NCBI GenBank assembly: GCA_030040695.1
Contig: JASHTE010000214.1
Location: forward strand, 1 to 7,705
Length of the DNA: 7,705 nucleotides
Direction of reading: 5' to 3'
Source of the DNA: Vulcanimicrobiota bacterium
Lineage (GTDB): Bacteria > Vulcanimicrobiota > Vulcanimicrobiia > Vulcanimicrobiales > Vulcanimicrobiaceae
In this document: piece by piece, positions 1 through 5,792 of the stretch
Numbering within the stretch: position 1 is the first letter of the stretch
Layout of the letters: every line of letters begins with the position of its first letter
Notes under the pieces: generated by a model
The model's input: only the letters and a program-made list of their open reading frames with translations
Told to the model about the DNA's origin: nothing
The model's database searches: none
Translations under genes and position numbers: made by a program

Positions 1-1049
1 TCTGCGATCATCGCCATCGCCCCATCGCGCTGGGCAGCGCAGTCGCAGCGCAGCGAGTGGAGCGCGTCACCGGTGAGGCATTCCGAATGCACGCGCACGA
101 GGAGGTCGCGTCCGTCGCCGATCTCTCCCATGACGAGCGCGACGTGTGTGTTCCCGTCGATCGTGTTCTCGTACGCGACGCCTTTCCAGAGGCCCACGTC
201 TGTCGGAAGAGCGAACTCGGCAATCCTCTTCACGAGTTTCTCGGTGCGCATTCTGTAGGCGATCAAATCCTTGACCGTGACGAGCTTCAGGCTGTGACGG
301 TTCGAGAAACTGCGTAAACCGTCGCGGCGCTCCATCGTTCCGTCGTCTGCCATGATCTCGCAGATGACACCAGCCGGATAGAGCCCCGCGAGGCGCGCAA
401 GATCGACCGCTGCCTCGGTCTGGCCCGCGCGGACGAGCACGCCGCCCTCACGCGCGCGCAGCGGAAACGTGTGGCCAGGGCGCAGGAAGTCGCTCGGCTT
501 CGCTTCTGGGTCGAGCAGTTTCTTGATGGTTGCGGCACGATCGTGTGCTGAAATTCCGGTCGTCGTGAGGCCCCGCGCTTCGACGGAGATCGCGAACGCC
601 GTCTCGTGGAGCGCAGTGTTCTCGCTCACCATTTGGGGGATCTGCAGCTCGTCGAGACGCCGCCCAGGCAACGGAACGCAGATCAACCCGCCCCCGTAGC
701 GACGCATGAAGTTGATCGCCTCAGGCGTGACCAGCTGCGCGGCCATTACGAGGTCGCCCTCGTTCTCGCGATCCTCGTCGTCGAGAACGATCACCATCTT
801 TCCAGTGCGGATGTCGTCGATCGCCGACTCGATCGAGTCGAAGGGGCTGCCATTGCCCTCGACCTGGAGGGCCAACGCCGGCATAACATGCGTCAAGCGC
901 TGCAGCGTACGGTAGGAGGGCTCACGCCTACCCGCCCGCAGCAACGAGATCGCGGATTCCGTGAGGCCCGAGCGCTCGGCCAGCTCGGTCGCCGAGAGGC
1001 TAGCCCCCTCCATTGCCTCATTGAGCCGCTCGGCGAAGCCTTGTCTCAC
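1..1049 (-). CDS. ribBA: HTH-RibBA: XRE-type HTH fused to DHBP synthase / GTP cyclohydrolase II (3' end beyond window)
   Basis: This is the bifunctional cytosolic enzyme that starts riboflavin synthesis. DHBP synthase turns ribulose 5-phosphate into 3,4-dihydroxy-2-butanone 4-phosphate plus formate. GTP cyclohydrolase II opens GTP to the pyrimidine precursor. The visible 349 residues are in one uninterrupted frame. Residues about 4-62 look like an XRE/Cro HTH ([20 protein letters not shown] core). Residues about 69-265 are DHBP synthase, with the acidic [11 protein letters not shown] loop at 90-100 and [12 protein letters not shown] at 164-175. Cyclohydrolase II begins near residue 285, with HSECLTGD and zinc-type cysteines 324, 335 and 337 (spacing 11 and 2, as in the family). 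The rest of that domain lies off the left edge. GTG 1049 was chosen because an in-frame TAG lies just upstream, the start includes the whole HTH, and a promoter fits a leaderless start there. Ordinary RibBA lacks the HTH, so this fusion is the odd part. Enzyme identity is very firm; DNA binding is inferred. Confidence 0.94.
   Translation of the reverse strand, partial: MRQGFAERLNEAMEGASLSATELAERSGLTESAISLLRAGRREPSYRTLQRLTHVMPALALQVEGNGSPFDSIESAIDDIRTGKMVIVLDDEDRENEGDLVMAAQLVTPEAINFMRRYGGGLICVPLPGRRLDELQIPQMVSENTALHETAFAISVEARGLTTTGISAHDRAATIKKLLDPEAKPSDFLRPGHTFPLRAREGGVLVRAGQTEAAVDLARLAGLYPAGVICEIMADDGTMERRDGLRSFSNRHSLKLVTVKDLIAYRMRTEKLVKRIAEFALPTDVGLWKGVAYENTIDGNTHVALVMGEIGDGRDLLVRVHSECLTGDALHSLRCDCAAQRDGAMAMIA
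864..1049 (-). other. N-terminal XRE/Cro-type HTH domain of the RibBA fusion
   Basis: Residues 1-62 of the RibBA protein read as a five-helix XRE-type DNA-binding domain. There is an amphipathic first helix ([10 protein letters not shown]), then [11 protein letters not shown] as helix 2. [16 protein letters not shown] follows as the recognition helix with the typical R/G-x-x-x-PS turn, then [11 protein letters not shown]. The linker to DHBP synthase is only about six to eight residues. An internal ATG at codon 13 would cut off helix 1, and an ATG at codon 56 has no ribosome-binding site, so the domain is most likely translated as part of RibBA. DHBP synthase is a homodimer, which would pair two HTH units for a palindromic operator. 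That role is inferred, not shown. Confidence 0.85.
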
Positions 1050-1055
1050 CCTCCC

Positions 1056-1084
1056 ACCCTAGGCCGGGACTTTGCAGTTGTCAA
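1056..1084 (-). promoter_or_regulatory. Leaderless sigma70-type promoter of HTH-ribBA
   Basis: On the minus strand, a perfect TTGACA -35 box (1084-1079) is followed by a 17-bp spacer and TAGGGT (1061-1056), which keeps the key TA...T positions of a -10 box. Counting from the -10 box puts +1 at 1049, the G of the GTG start codon, so the mRNA should have no 5' leader. The GGGAGG between -10 and GTG touches the start codon and is too close to act as a normal Shine-Dalgarno, which agrees with leaderless initiation. The -35 box overlaps a small palindrome (1079-1088). Confidence 0.6.
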
Positions 1085-1088
1085 GACA
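1079..1088. promoter_or_regulatory. Small palindrome over the ribBA -35 box, candidate operator
   Basis: TGTC-AA-GACA is an exact inverted repeat of 4-bp arms that contains the TTGACA box of the ribBA promoter. A repressor bound here would block RNA polymerase. The arms are short and such a match can occur by chance, so this is a candidate only, supported mainly by its location next to a gene whose product carries an HTH. Confidence 0.25.
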
Positions 1089-1160
1089 GCAGCGCCCGCG
1101 CGCCGGGCCCACACGGTCTCGGTCTGTCGCGGCGCTCTGCAGTCGTTCAGAAGGCGAAGG

Positions 1161-1180
1161 GCCGAGGGCAAGCCCTCGGC
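1161..1180. repeat. Perfect 20-bp palindrome (9-bp arms)
   Basis: The sequence gccgagggc-aa-gccctcggc is self-complementary over 9-bp arms; as RNA it would form an 8-bp GC-rich stem with a 4-nt loop. No T-run follows on either strand, so it is not a classical intrinsic terminator, and no gene reads into it. It lies about 110 bp upstream of the ribBA start and about 225 bp upstream of the hydrolase start. It could be a protein-binding site or a transcript hairpin for the rightward unit. Confidence 0.6.
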
Positions 1181-1199
1181 ATAGCACACACCGGTTACG

Positions 1200-1212
1200 G
1201 TGCATCTTGCAC
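1200..1212. repeat. GTGCA-TCT-TGCAC inverted repeat flanked by GTTAC direct repeats
   Basis: A 13-bp site with 5-bp perfect arms around a 3-bp centre. It is bracketed by GTTAC at 1194-1198 and again at 1213-1217. Size and symmetry resemble operators of dimeric HTH regulators, but the arms are short. It is located centrally between the divergent genes. Confidence 0.35.
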
Positions 1213-1221
1213 GTTACACGC

Positions 1222-1259
1222 GACGATCGCCCTGCTACGCCGCAAAGGTCGCGATCGTC
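1222..1259. repeat. Separated 9-bp inverted repeat (GACGATCGC ... GCGATCGTC)
   Basis: Exact 9-bp arms at 1222-1230 and 1251-1259 are separated by 20 bp, so arm centres are 29 bp apart, nearly three helical turns. Each arm contains the palindromic core CGATCG, so each arm could itself be a half-symmetric site. Pairing of two sites on one DNA face is possible. GC-rich DNA raises the chance of such matches. Confidence 0.4.
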
Positions 1260-1331
1260 ATTATCCTCGAGAGCGTGTGAAGCACAGCCAACTCGAAGCG
1301 AAGGATTCGCGCGGGCTCGCGCTGCGACCAA

Positions 1332-1362
1332 CGAGTGCGCGAGACAGAGAACCTCGCACTCG
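1332..1362. repeat. 8-bp inverted repeat upstream of the first hydrolase
   Basis: CGAGTGCG (1332-1339) and CGCACTCG (1355-1362) are exact reverse complements around a 15-nt spacer. They lie 43 bp before the GTG start at 1405, within the probable 5' untranslated region of the rightward unit. The repeat could form a leader hairpin or be a binding site; no function can be read from sequence alone. Confidence 0.35.
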
Positions 1363-1404
1363 ACACGAAGGATGCCGTCCGGCTAGACGAGAAGCAAAAA
1401 AGGC

Positions 1405-2766
1405 GTGAAGCGCGGTGTGGCGGCATTCTTTGCCGCGGTACTTCTTGCGACAGGATGTCACGGAGCCTCGAGCGGCATCTTATCTGCAACCTCCTCAGCC
1501 TCGCCACCGAGCGCCCTTACGTCGAGCCCCGTTCCGTGTAGCCAAATCAGCACGCTGCGCAGCCTCCACAGCGATCTCAAATACGTCACGAATCCACGCA
1601 CCGGCGATGAGATTGAATACGTCGTCATCGGAGATGCTGCGGTGAGTAACGAGGTGCTTGTCATGTTCCCAGGCACCGGACAAATCCTTCCGAGTTGGCC
1701 GGTGCAAATGCTGACGAACAGCACGTACAGCCCCGAGATCGTCAACGATGACGGTTATAAAGCAAGCGAAGACGGAAGTGTCTCGCTCTGTCACGACTAC
1801 TACATCGCGCTCTTCGATTATCCGGGAGTCGGGGAGAGCCCCCTCAACGGCAGCGTCACGAGCGACATGATCGCGAACGACGTCGATGCCATGCTGACGG
1901 ACGCGAGCGCGAAGTTTGGTATTTCGACGCGCGTCGTTGACCCTATCGGCTGGTCGCTCGGGACCATGGAAGCGATGAAGTACACATTCCTGTCGCCCGC
2001 AGCGAATCCGGCGCGCACAATTCACAATCTCGTTTTGATCGCAACCTACGGTGGCGGCAACGAAAGTGGAGAGAGCGGCGGAGATCCGGCAACCTGCCAG
2101 GGCCAACTCTTCGGGTACTCGCTCGGCACGAACGCCACCCTCGCACAGCACGCGAAGACCGACCTCAGCGAGCTCATCTTCCCGTACGAAGGACAGACAC
2201 AGGCGGAGAGTGGGACCAACAGCGGCTGCACTGCGACTGCATCCGGAGGCACCATCACGCTCAGCGTTACGTTGCAGTGCACGGCTCTCAATAACTGCAT
2301 TCCGTTCTTGGCTGACAGCTTGCTCAACGATGTTACGTCTCCGTGGAGCAAAACTGTGGGCGTCGATGACGGCGTCTTTGCTCAGCAACGAGAGATCGCG
2401 CACGACTCGTCGCTTGGATACTGCACGACGGCGGGATCGGCTTTCGACTCCGAGGGATGTACGGCGTCTGCGACGCCGGAGCAAAGCCTCGTCGACGGAG
2501 GGCTCTGCCAAACGAATGACTCGGACCGCGACCTTCCGGTTTCATCGGGCTGCGATCCGTTGTCGATGACCGGTGAGATCACCGTCATCAACGGCTACGA
2601 AGATCTCTTCATTCAGTGGACGTACGGCCAGGCGCTCGTCAACGCGTACAATACTGAATACGGCGCGGGAACGGCAAATCTCGTCACCTATCCGGGGCTC
2701 GCCGGGCACGGTGTCATGATTCAGCACCCTGGTTGGACCCAAGCGCAAATTTCGGCCGCCCTTTAG
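1405..2766 (+). CDS. Exported alpha/beta-hydrolase, probable lipoprotein, cysteine-rich (paralogue 1)
   Basis: A 453-residue secreted serine hydrolase of the alpha/beta-hydrolase fold, substrate unknown. A short signal (MKRGVAAFFAAVLLATGC) ends in a lipobox-like ATGC, so Cys18 may be lipidated. The oxyanion region is VMFPGTGQ and the strand before the elbow is FDYPGVG. The nucleophile elbow is GWSLG with Ser184; the acid is probably Asp400 in NGYEDLF; the histidine is His435 in AGHGV. About 215 residues lie between elbow and acid, more than in a minimal hydrolase, suggesting a large lid. Ten further cysteines, all conserved in the paralogue at 4342, suggest disulfides outside the cytoplasm. 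An in-frame TAG at 1384-1386 limits the start; GTG 1405 keeps the KR n-region, but its ribosome-binding site is weak. First gene of the cluster, 9 bp before the M28-like gene. It resembles secreted S33-type peptidases or esterases, and I cannot choose between them. Confidence 0.85.
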   Translation: MKRGVAAFFAAVLLATGCHGASSGILSATSSASPPSALTSSPVPCSQISTLRSLHSDLKYVTNPRTGDEIEYVVIGDAAVSNEVLVMFPGTGQILPSWPVQMLTNSTYSPEIVNDDGYKASEDGSVSLCHDYYIALFDYPGVGESPLNGSVTSDMIANDVDAMLTDASAKFGISTRVVDPIGWSLGTMEAMKYTFLSPAANPARTIHNLVLIATYGGGNESGESGGDPATCQGQLFGYSLGTNATLAQHAKTDLSELIFPYEGQTQAESGTNSGCTATASGGTITLSVTLQCTALNNCIPFLADSLLNDVTSPWSKTVGVDDGVFAQQREIAHDSSLGYCTTAGSAFDSEGCTASATPEQSLVDGGLCQTNDSDRDLPVSSGCDPLSMTGEITVINGYEDLFIQWTYGQALVNAYNTEYGAGTANLVTYPGLAGHGVMIQHPGWTQAQISAAL

Positions 2767-2775
2767 AGCAAGAAT

Positions 2776-4329
2776 ATGAGCACATCTATATCGCGACGCG
2801 CTCTCCTACATTTAGGCTCGGGGCTCGTTGCAGGCGCCCTGGTGGGTCGCTCCCTCCGAACGGCGGCGTCCGCCAATCCCGACAGCTTACCGCCCTTTGA
2901 TGAAGTAGCATCATGGGTGAGCTACTTGATCGGCCTAGGGACTCGATACACCGGCAGCAGCAGCGAGGGACGCTACTGCGACTTCCTGCAAGATCGCCTT
3001 GAACGGTTGGGGCTAAGAGTGCACCGCGATCGCTTGACGTTTACGCGGTGGGAACCAAAGCGATGGCAGCTGCAAGACGACAACGGGAACACCTACCAGA
3101 CGGCGAGCTATTTCCCCTACTCAGGCAGTACGCCGGCACGGGGACTCTCTGGGCGCTTGGTTTATTGTGGCACGCAGCTTACGCCGACGTCCTTTCGTAC
3201 GCCTGACGGTCACGTGACATCGGACGCCGGCACATTCTTCGCTCCGGCTCGGGGCAACATAGCGCTGATGGACGTCGTCTTGCCGATACTCAACTTTGAC
3301 ACGGTGATGAAACCCGTTGGCTTCGCCGAGCCCAGCGATGCGCCTGGATGGCCCAAAACGTTTGTGCACACCGTCATGGGCGGCCACGAAAATCCCCCGG
3401 CGCTCGCTTCGGCTCGTGCGCATGGCGTACGCGCGGTGGTCTGCACGTGGACGAATCTCTCCGACGAACTGGCGCAGGACCAATACGCGCCCTTCGATAC
3501 ACCGTATCAGGGCCTGCCGGCGCTCTGGGTGAATCGCACCACTGCGAGCAGACTCAAGACAGCCGCGCACCAGGGACGCTCTGGGACGGTAACCTTGGAA
3601 GCCACCATGGCGCCTGGTTCGGTGTCGCACAGCTTGTGGGCCGTACTTCCTGGAAACGACAACTCAGAAAACGTTATCGTGAACACGCATACGGACGGCG
3701 GAAACATTTATGAGGAAAACGGCGGACTTGCTCTCCTTGCAATGGCGCAGCATTTCTCGAGCCTGCCTCGCTCGCAGCGTCGTCGGGACATGATCTTCGC
3801 CTTTGTTACCGGCCATTTCCAGCAACCGCAGTTTACGACGCCGGGAGGTTTTGGAGCAACGAGCATGTGGAAAGCCGCCCACCCCGAGCTCTGGGAAAGG
3901 GCCGTCGCCGGTATGACGGTCGAGCACTTAGGTGCTCGCGAGTGGACCGACGACGCGGGGACGACACGATACCACGCGACCGGTCTGCCGGGATGGAGCT
4001 GGACCTACACGACCACGCAAGGCAGACGCATCCCTACGACGGCAGAGCGTGATATCTACATCGGTGCAGCGCGCGCGTGGGCCAACCCGCGCGCCGCCGC
4101 AGTTGTTCCAGGCAGCGCGAGGATCTATGTTGGCGAGGGAGCGCAATTTTGGCACGACGGTATTCCGACGATTTCCCATATCCCGGGGCCCAGCAATCTA
4201 CTACAGGCCAAAGCGCCGGATTTCGGAAAGATGACCTTCGATCCAAGGCTCATGTATACGCAGATTAGAACGCTCACGCTCGCCCTCACGCGCGTGCAAG
4301 ACACTGCCGCCGTCCAGCTTCGGAAGTAG
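2776..4329 (+). CDS. Tat-exported M28-like zinc-peptidase homologue with PA domain, divergent active site
   Basis: A 517-residue secreted protein with a twin-arginine signal (SRRALLHLGSG at 6-16, hydrophobic stretch, likely cleavage after TAASA). After an N-terminal part typical of M28 (about 40-105, IGTRYTG-like GLGTRYTGS), residues about 120-290 resemble a protease-associated insert (RGNIALMDV, ALASARAHGVRAVV, LPALWVNRTTASRL). The catalytic-like domain starts with VNTHTDGG, where His305 and Asp307 match the M28 H-x-D motif. Further on, the sequence departs from the family. The usual ND bridging position reads YEENGG (Glu313/Glu314). The catalytic Glu-Glu pair is replaced by TGHF (His347). 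The later Asp ligand position reads VEHLG (Glu383/His384). The last part keeps a GIPT motif, with His460 and His468 nearby. It may be a peptidase with altered chemistry or a non-peptidase. It is flanked closely by the two hydrolases. The start is ATG 2776, with only a weak purine-rich site before it. Confidence 0.8.
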   Translation: MSTSISRRALLHLGSGLVAGALVGRSLRTAASANPDSLPPFDEVASWVSYLIGLGTRYTGSSSEGRYCDFLQDRLERLGLRVHRDRLTFTRWEPKRWQLQDDNGNTYQTASYFPYSGSTPARGLSGRLVYCGTQLTPTSFRTPDGHVTSDAGTFFAPARGNIALMDVVLPILNFDTVMKPVGFAEPSDAPGWPKTFVHTVMGGHENPPALASARAHGVRAVVCTWTNLSDELAQDQYAPFDTPYQGLPALWVNRTTASRLKTAAHQGRSGTVTLEATMAPGSVSHSLWAVLPGNDNSENVIVNTHTDGGNIYEENGGLALLAMAQHFSSLPRSQRRRDMIFAFVTGHFQQPQFTTPGGFGATSMWKAAHPELWERAVAGMTVEHLGAREWTDDAGTTRYHATGLPGWSWTYTTTQGRRIPTTAERDIYIGAARAWANPRAAAVVPGSARIYVGEGAQFWHDGIPTISHIPGPSNLLQAKAPDFGKMTFDPRLMYTQIRTLTLALTRVQDTAAVQLRK

Positions 4330-4334
4330 AGGAG
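4329..4334 (+). promoter_or_regulatory. Ribosome-binding site of the second hydrolase
   Basis: GAGGAG begins on the last base of the M28-like gene's TAG stop and lies 7 nt before ATG 4342. It fixes the start of the second hydrolase and suggests translation in one mRNA with the gene before it. Confidence 0.75.
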
Positions 4335-4341
4335 TATCTGA

Positions 4342-5769
4342 ATGCCCAGAGGTGGAGTCGGACGAAAGCCGTCAAGTCGTCGCATAAGCGTGGCGACGCT
4401 TCTCGTCGCGGCGCTCGCGGAGACGGCCTGCCAAGGCACTTTGAGCCATGCCGCGTCGTCGTCAACTGCCGTGACGACGAAGCCCGTCTCCTGCAGCGAG
4501 ATCGGAAAGCTTCGCCAGCTCGGTAGCCGCCTCCAGTACGTCACGAACCCACGCACTGGTGACCAGATCGAATACGTCGTCATCGGAGACGCCGCGATGA
4601 GCAACGACGTTCTCGTCATGTTCCCCGGAACGGGACAGGTTATCCCAAGCTGGCCCATTCAAATGTTGACGAACAAGGCATACAGCCCCGGAATCGTTCA
4701 CAACATCGGTTACAAGGCGAGCGAAGATGGAGCTGTCTCGCTCTGTCACGATTACCACATGGTACTGTTCGACTACCCGGGCGTCGGTAAGAGCCCGCTC
4801 GACGGCAGCATGACGAGCGACAGGATCGCAAACGACGTGGATGCCATGCTGACGGACGCGAGCGCGAAGTACGGCATTCCGACGAGCGTCGTGGACCCCA
4901 TCGGGTGGTCGCTGGGAACGGCGGAAGCGTTAAAATACGCCTTTCTATCGCCTGTCGCGAACGCCAGGCGCACGATTCACAATCTCGTTTTGATTGCGAC
5001 GTTACCCGGCGGCAACGAGAGCGGGAAGAGCGGTGGGAATCCGGCATCGTGCCAAGCCTCGCTCTTCGAGACGTCCCTGGGCAGACGAGTCTTGCCGGCG
5101 ACGGAGGCGAAGCTCGATCTCAGCAAACTCATCTTCCCATACGTCGGTCAAGGACCGGCGGATAGCGGAAGCCATAGCGGCTGTACCTCCTCCACTCGCG
5201 CGGACAAGGTCCTTCTCAGTGTGAAGTTACAGTGTGACAGCCAAAATAACTGCGAGCCGTTTCTGCTCAGTATCGTCGCTGATATCTTGACCTATCCATG
5301 GCGTGTCACGAAAGGCATCGACAATAAGCTCTTCGCTCAGCAGCGAGAGATCGCGCACGACTCGTCCCTGGGATACTGCGCGAGAGCTGGAGCAGGCTTT
5401 CACTCCGAGGGCTGTACGGCCTCACGTACACCGGAGCAGAGCCTCGTCGATGGGGGCGTTTGCCGGACAAACGATTCCAACCGCGATCTTCCGATCGCGT
5501 CGCACTGCGTGCCGTTAACGATGACCGGCACGATCACGGTCATCAACGGCTTCGAAGACCTCTTCATTCAATGGACGTACGGGCGAGCGCTTGTCGACGC
5601 ATACGACGCACAGTACGGCGCGAGAACGGCACATCTCGTTACCTATCCCGGGCTCGCTGGGCACGGCGTTCTCATTCAACATCCCGGCTGGACCGAAGCA
5701 CAGATTTCAATCGCGCTCGGAAAGCGCGCCGCGCCTCGAATCGTGCGCGCGCGCAAAGCGCCTCGGTGA
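4342..5769 (+). CDS. Exported alpha/beta-hydrolase, cysteine-rich (paralogue 2)
   Basis: A 475-residue close paralogue of the protein at 1405-2766. From VTNPRTGD to the region after the elbow, I counted about 38 differences in 181 aligned residues. The triad is conserved: Ser190 in GWSLG, Asp406 in NGFEDLF, His441 in AGHGV. All ten non-lipobox cysteines are kept. The N-terminus differs. A longer basic region containing SSRRISV precedes the hydrophobic stretch, and the signal ends in LAETAC. Cys30 aligns with the lipobox Cys of paralogue 1, but with Glu at -3 it is a poor lipobox. Export could be Sec or Tat, and lipidation is uncertain. A basic C-terminal tail (GKRAAPRIVRARKAPR) is absent in paralogue 1, which ends at the equivalent ISAAL. 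A good GAGGAG site and a 12-bp gap to the M28-like gene suggest an operon. It is probably a serine hydrolase with a related but not identical substrate. Confidence 0.86.
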   Translation: MPRGGVGRKPSSRRISVATLLVAALAETACQGTLSHAASSSTAVTTKPVSCSEIGKLRQLGSRLQYVTNPRTGDQIEYVVIGDAAMSNDVLVMFPGTGQVIPSWPIQMLTNKAYSPGIVHNIGYKASEDGAVSLCHDYHMVLFDYPGVGKSPLDGSMTSDRIANDVDAMLTDASAKYGIPTSVVDPIGWSLGTAEALKYAFLSPVANARRTIHNLVLIATLPGGNESGKSGGNPASCQASLFETSLGRRVLPATEAKLDLSKLIFPYVGQGPADSGSHSGCTSSTRADKVLLSVKLQCDSQNNCEPFLLSIVADILTYPWRVTKGIDNKLFAQQREIAHDSSLGYCARAGAGFHSEGCTASRTPEQSLVDGGVCRTNDSNRDLPIASHCVPLTMTGTITVINGFEDLFIQWTYGRALVDAYDAQYGARTAHLVTYPGLAGHGVLIQHPGWTEAQISIALGKRAAPRIVRARKAPR

Positions 5770-5792
5770 AGAGCAGCTCGAACGGATAGGCG

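Larger units (their letters stand above)
1050..1404. other. Divergent intergenic region between ribBA and the hydrolase cluster
   Basis: These 355 bases separate two divergent transcription units. They hold the ribBA promoter at the left end and at least four exact inverted repeats (1161-1180, 1200-1212, 1222-1259, 1332-1362). Open frames here give arginine- and serine-rich translations with no recognisable domain, so I call no gene. I do not see the conserved FMN riboswitch core on either strand. No convincing -35/-10 pair was found for the rightward gene; a lone TATCCT at 1262-1267 has no matching -35. Confidence 0.7.

Noticed and set aside
1011..1013. Alternative ATG start of RibBA at codon 13
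   Set aside because: It would remove the first HTH helix and has no better ribosome-binding site. GTG 1049 fits the promoter and keeps the complete domain.
1161..1180. Intrinsic terminator at the 20-bp palindrome
   Set aside because: The stem is strong but no T-run follows on either strand, and no gene is read into it from either side.
606..1184. Plus-strand open frame of 192 codons over the ribBA start and intergenic region
   Set aside because: It is a shadow of the minus-strand HTH-RibBA frame, which has full family motifs. It shows no recognisable domain of its own.
1059..1386. Possible small genes on either strand of the intergenic region
   Set aside because: The 90- and 104-codon frames are Arg/Ser/Ala-rich, lack good ribosome-binding sites and overlap each other. 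Nothing supports translation.
1050..1404. FMN riboswitch upstream of ribBA
   Set aside because: No conserved riboswitch core was seen on the minus strand, and the predicted transcript begins at the GTG codon. A covariance search would settle it.
1495..2511. Long open frame (338 codons) on the minus strand opposite the first hydrolase
   Set aside because: Its translation is arginine-rich and without domain features. The opposite strand encodes a clear hydrolase with a catalytic triad and a close paralogue. Such antisense frames are common in GC-rich DNA.
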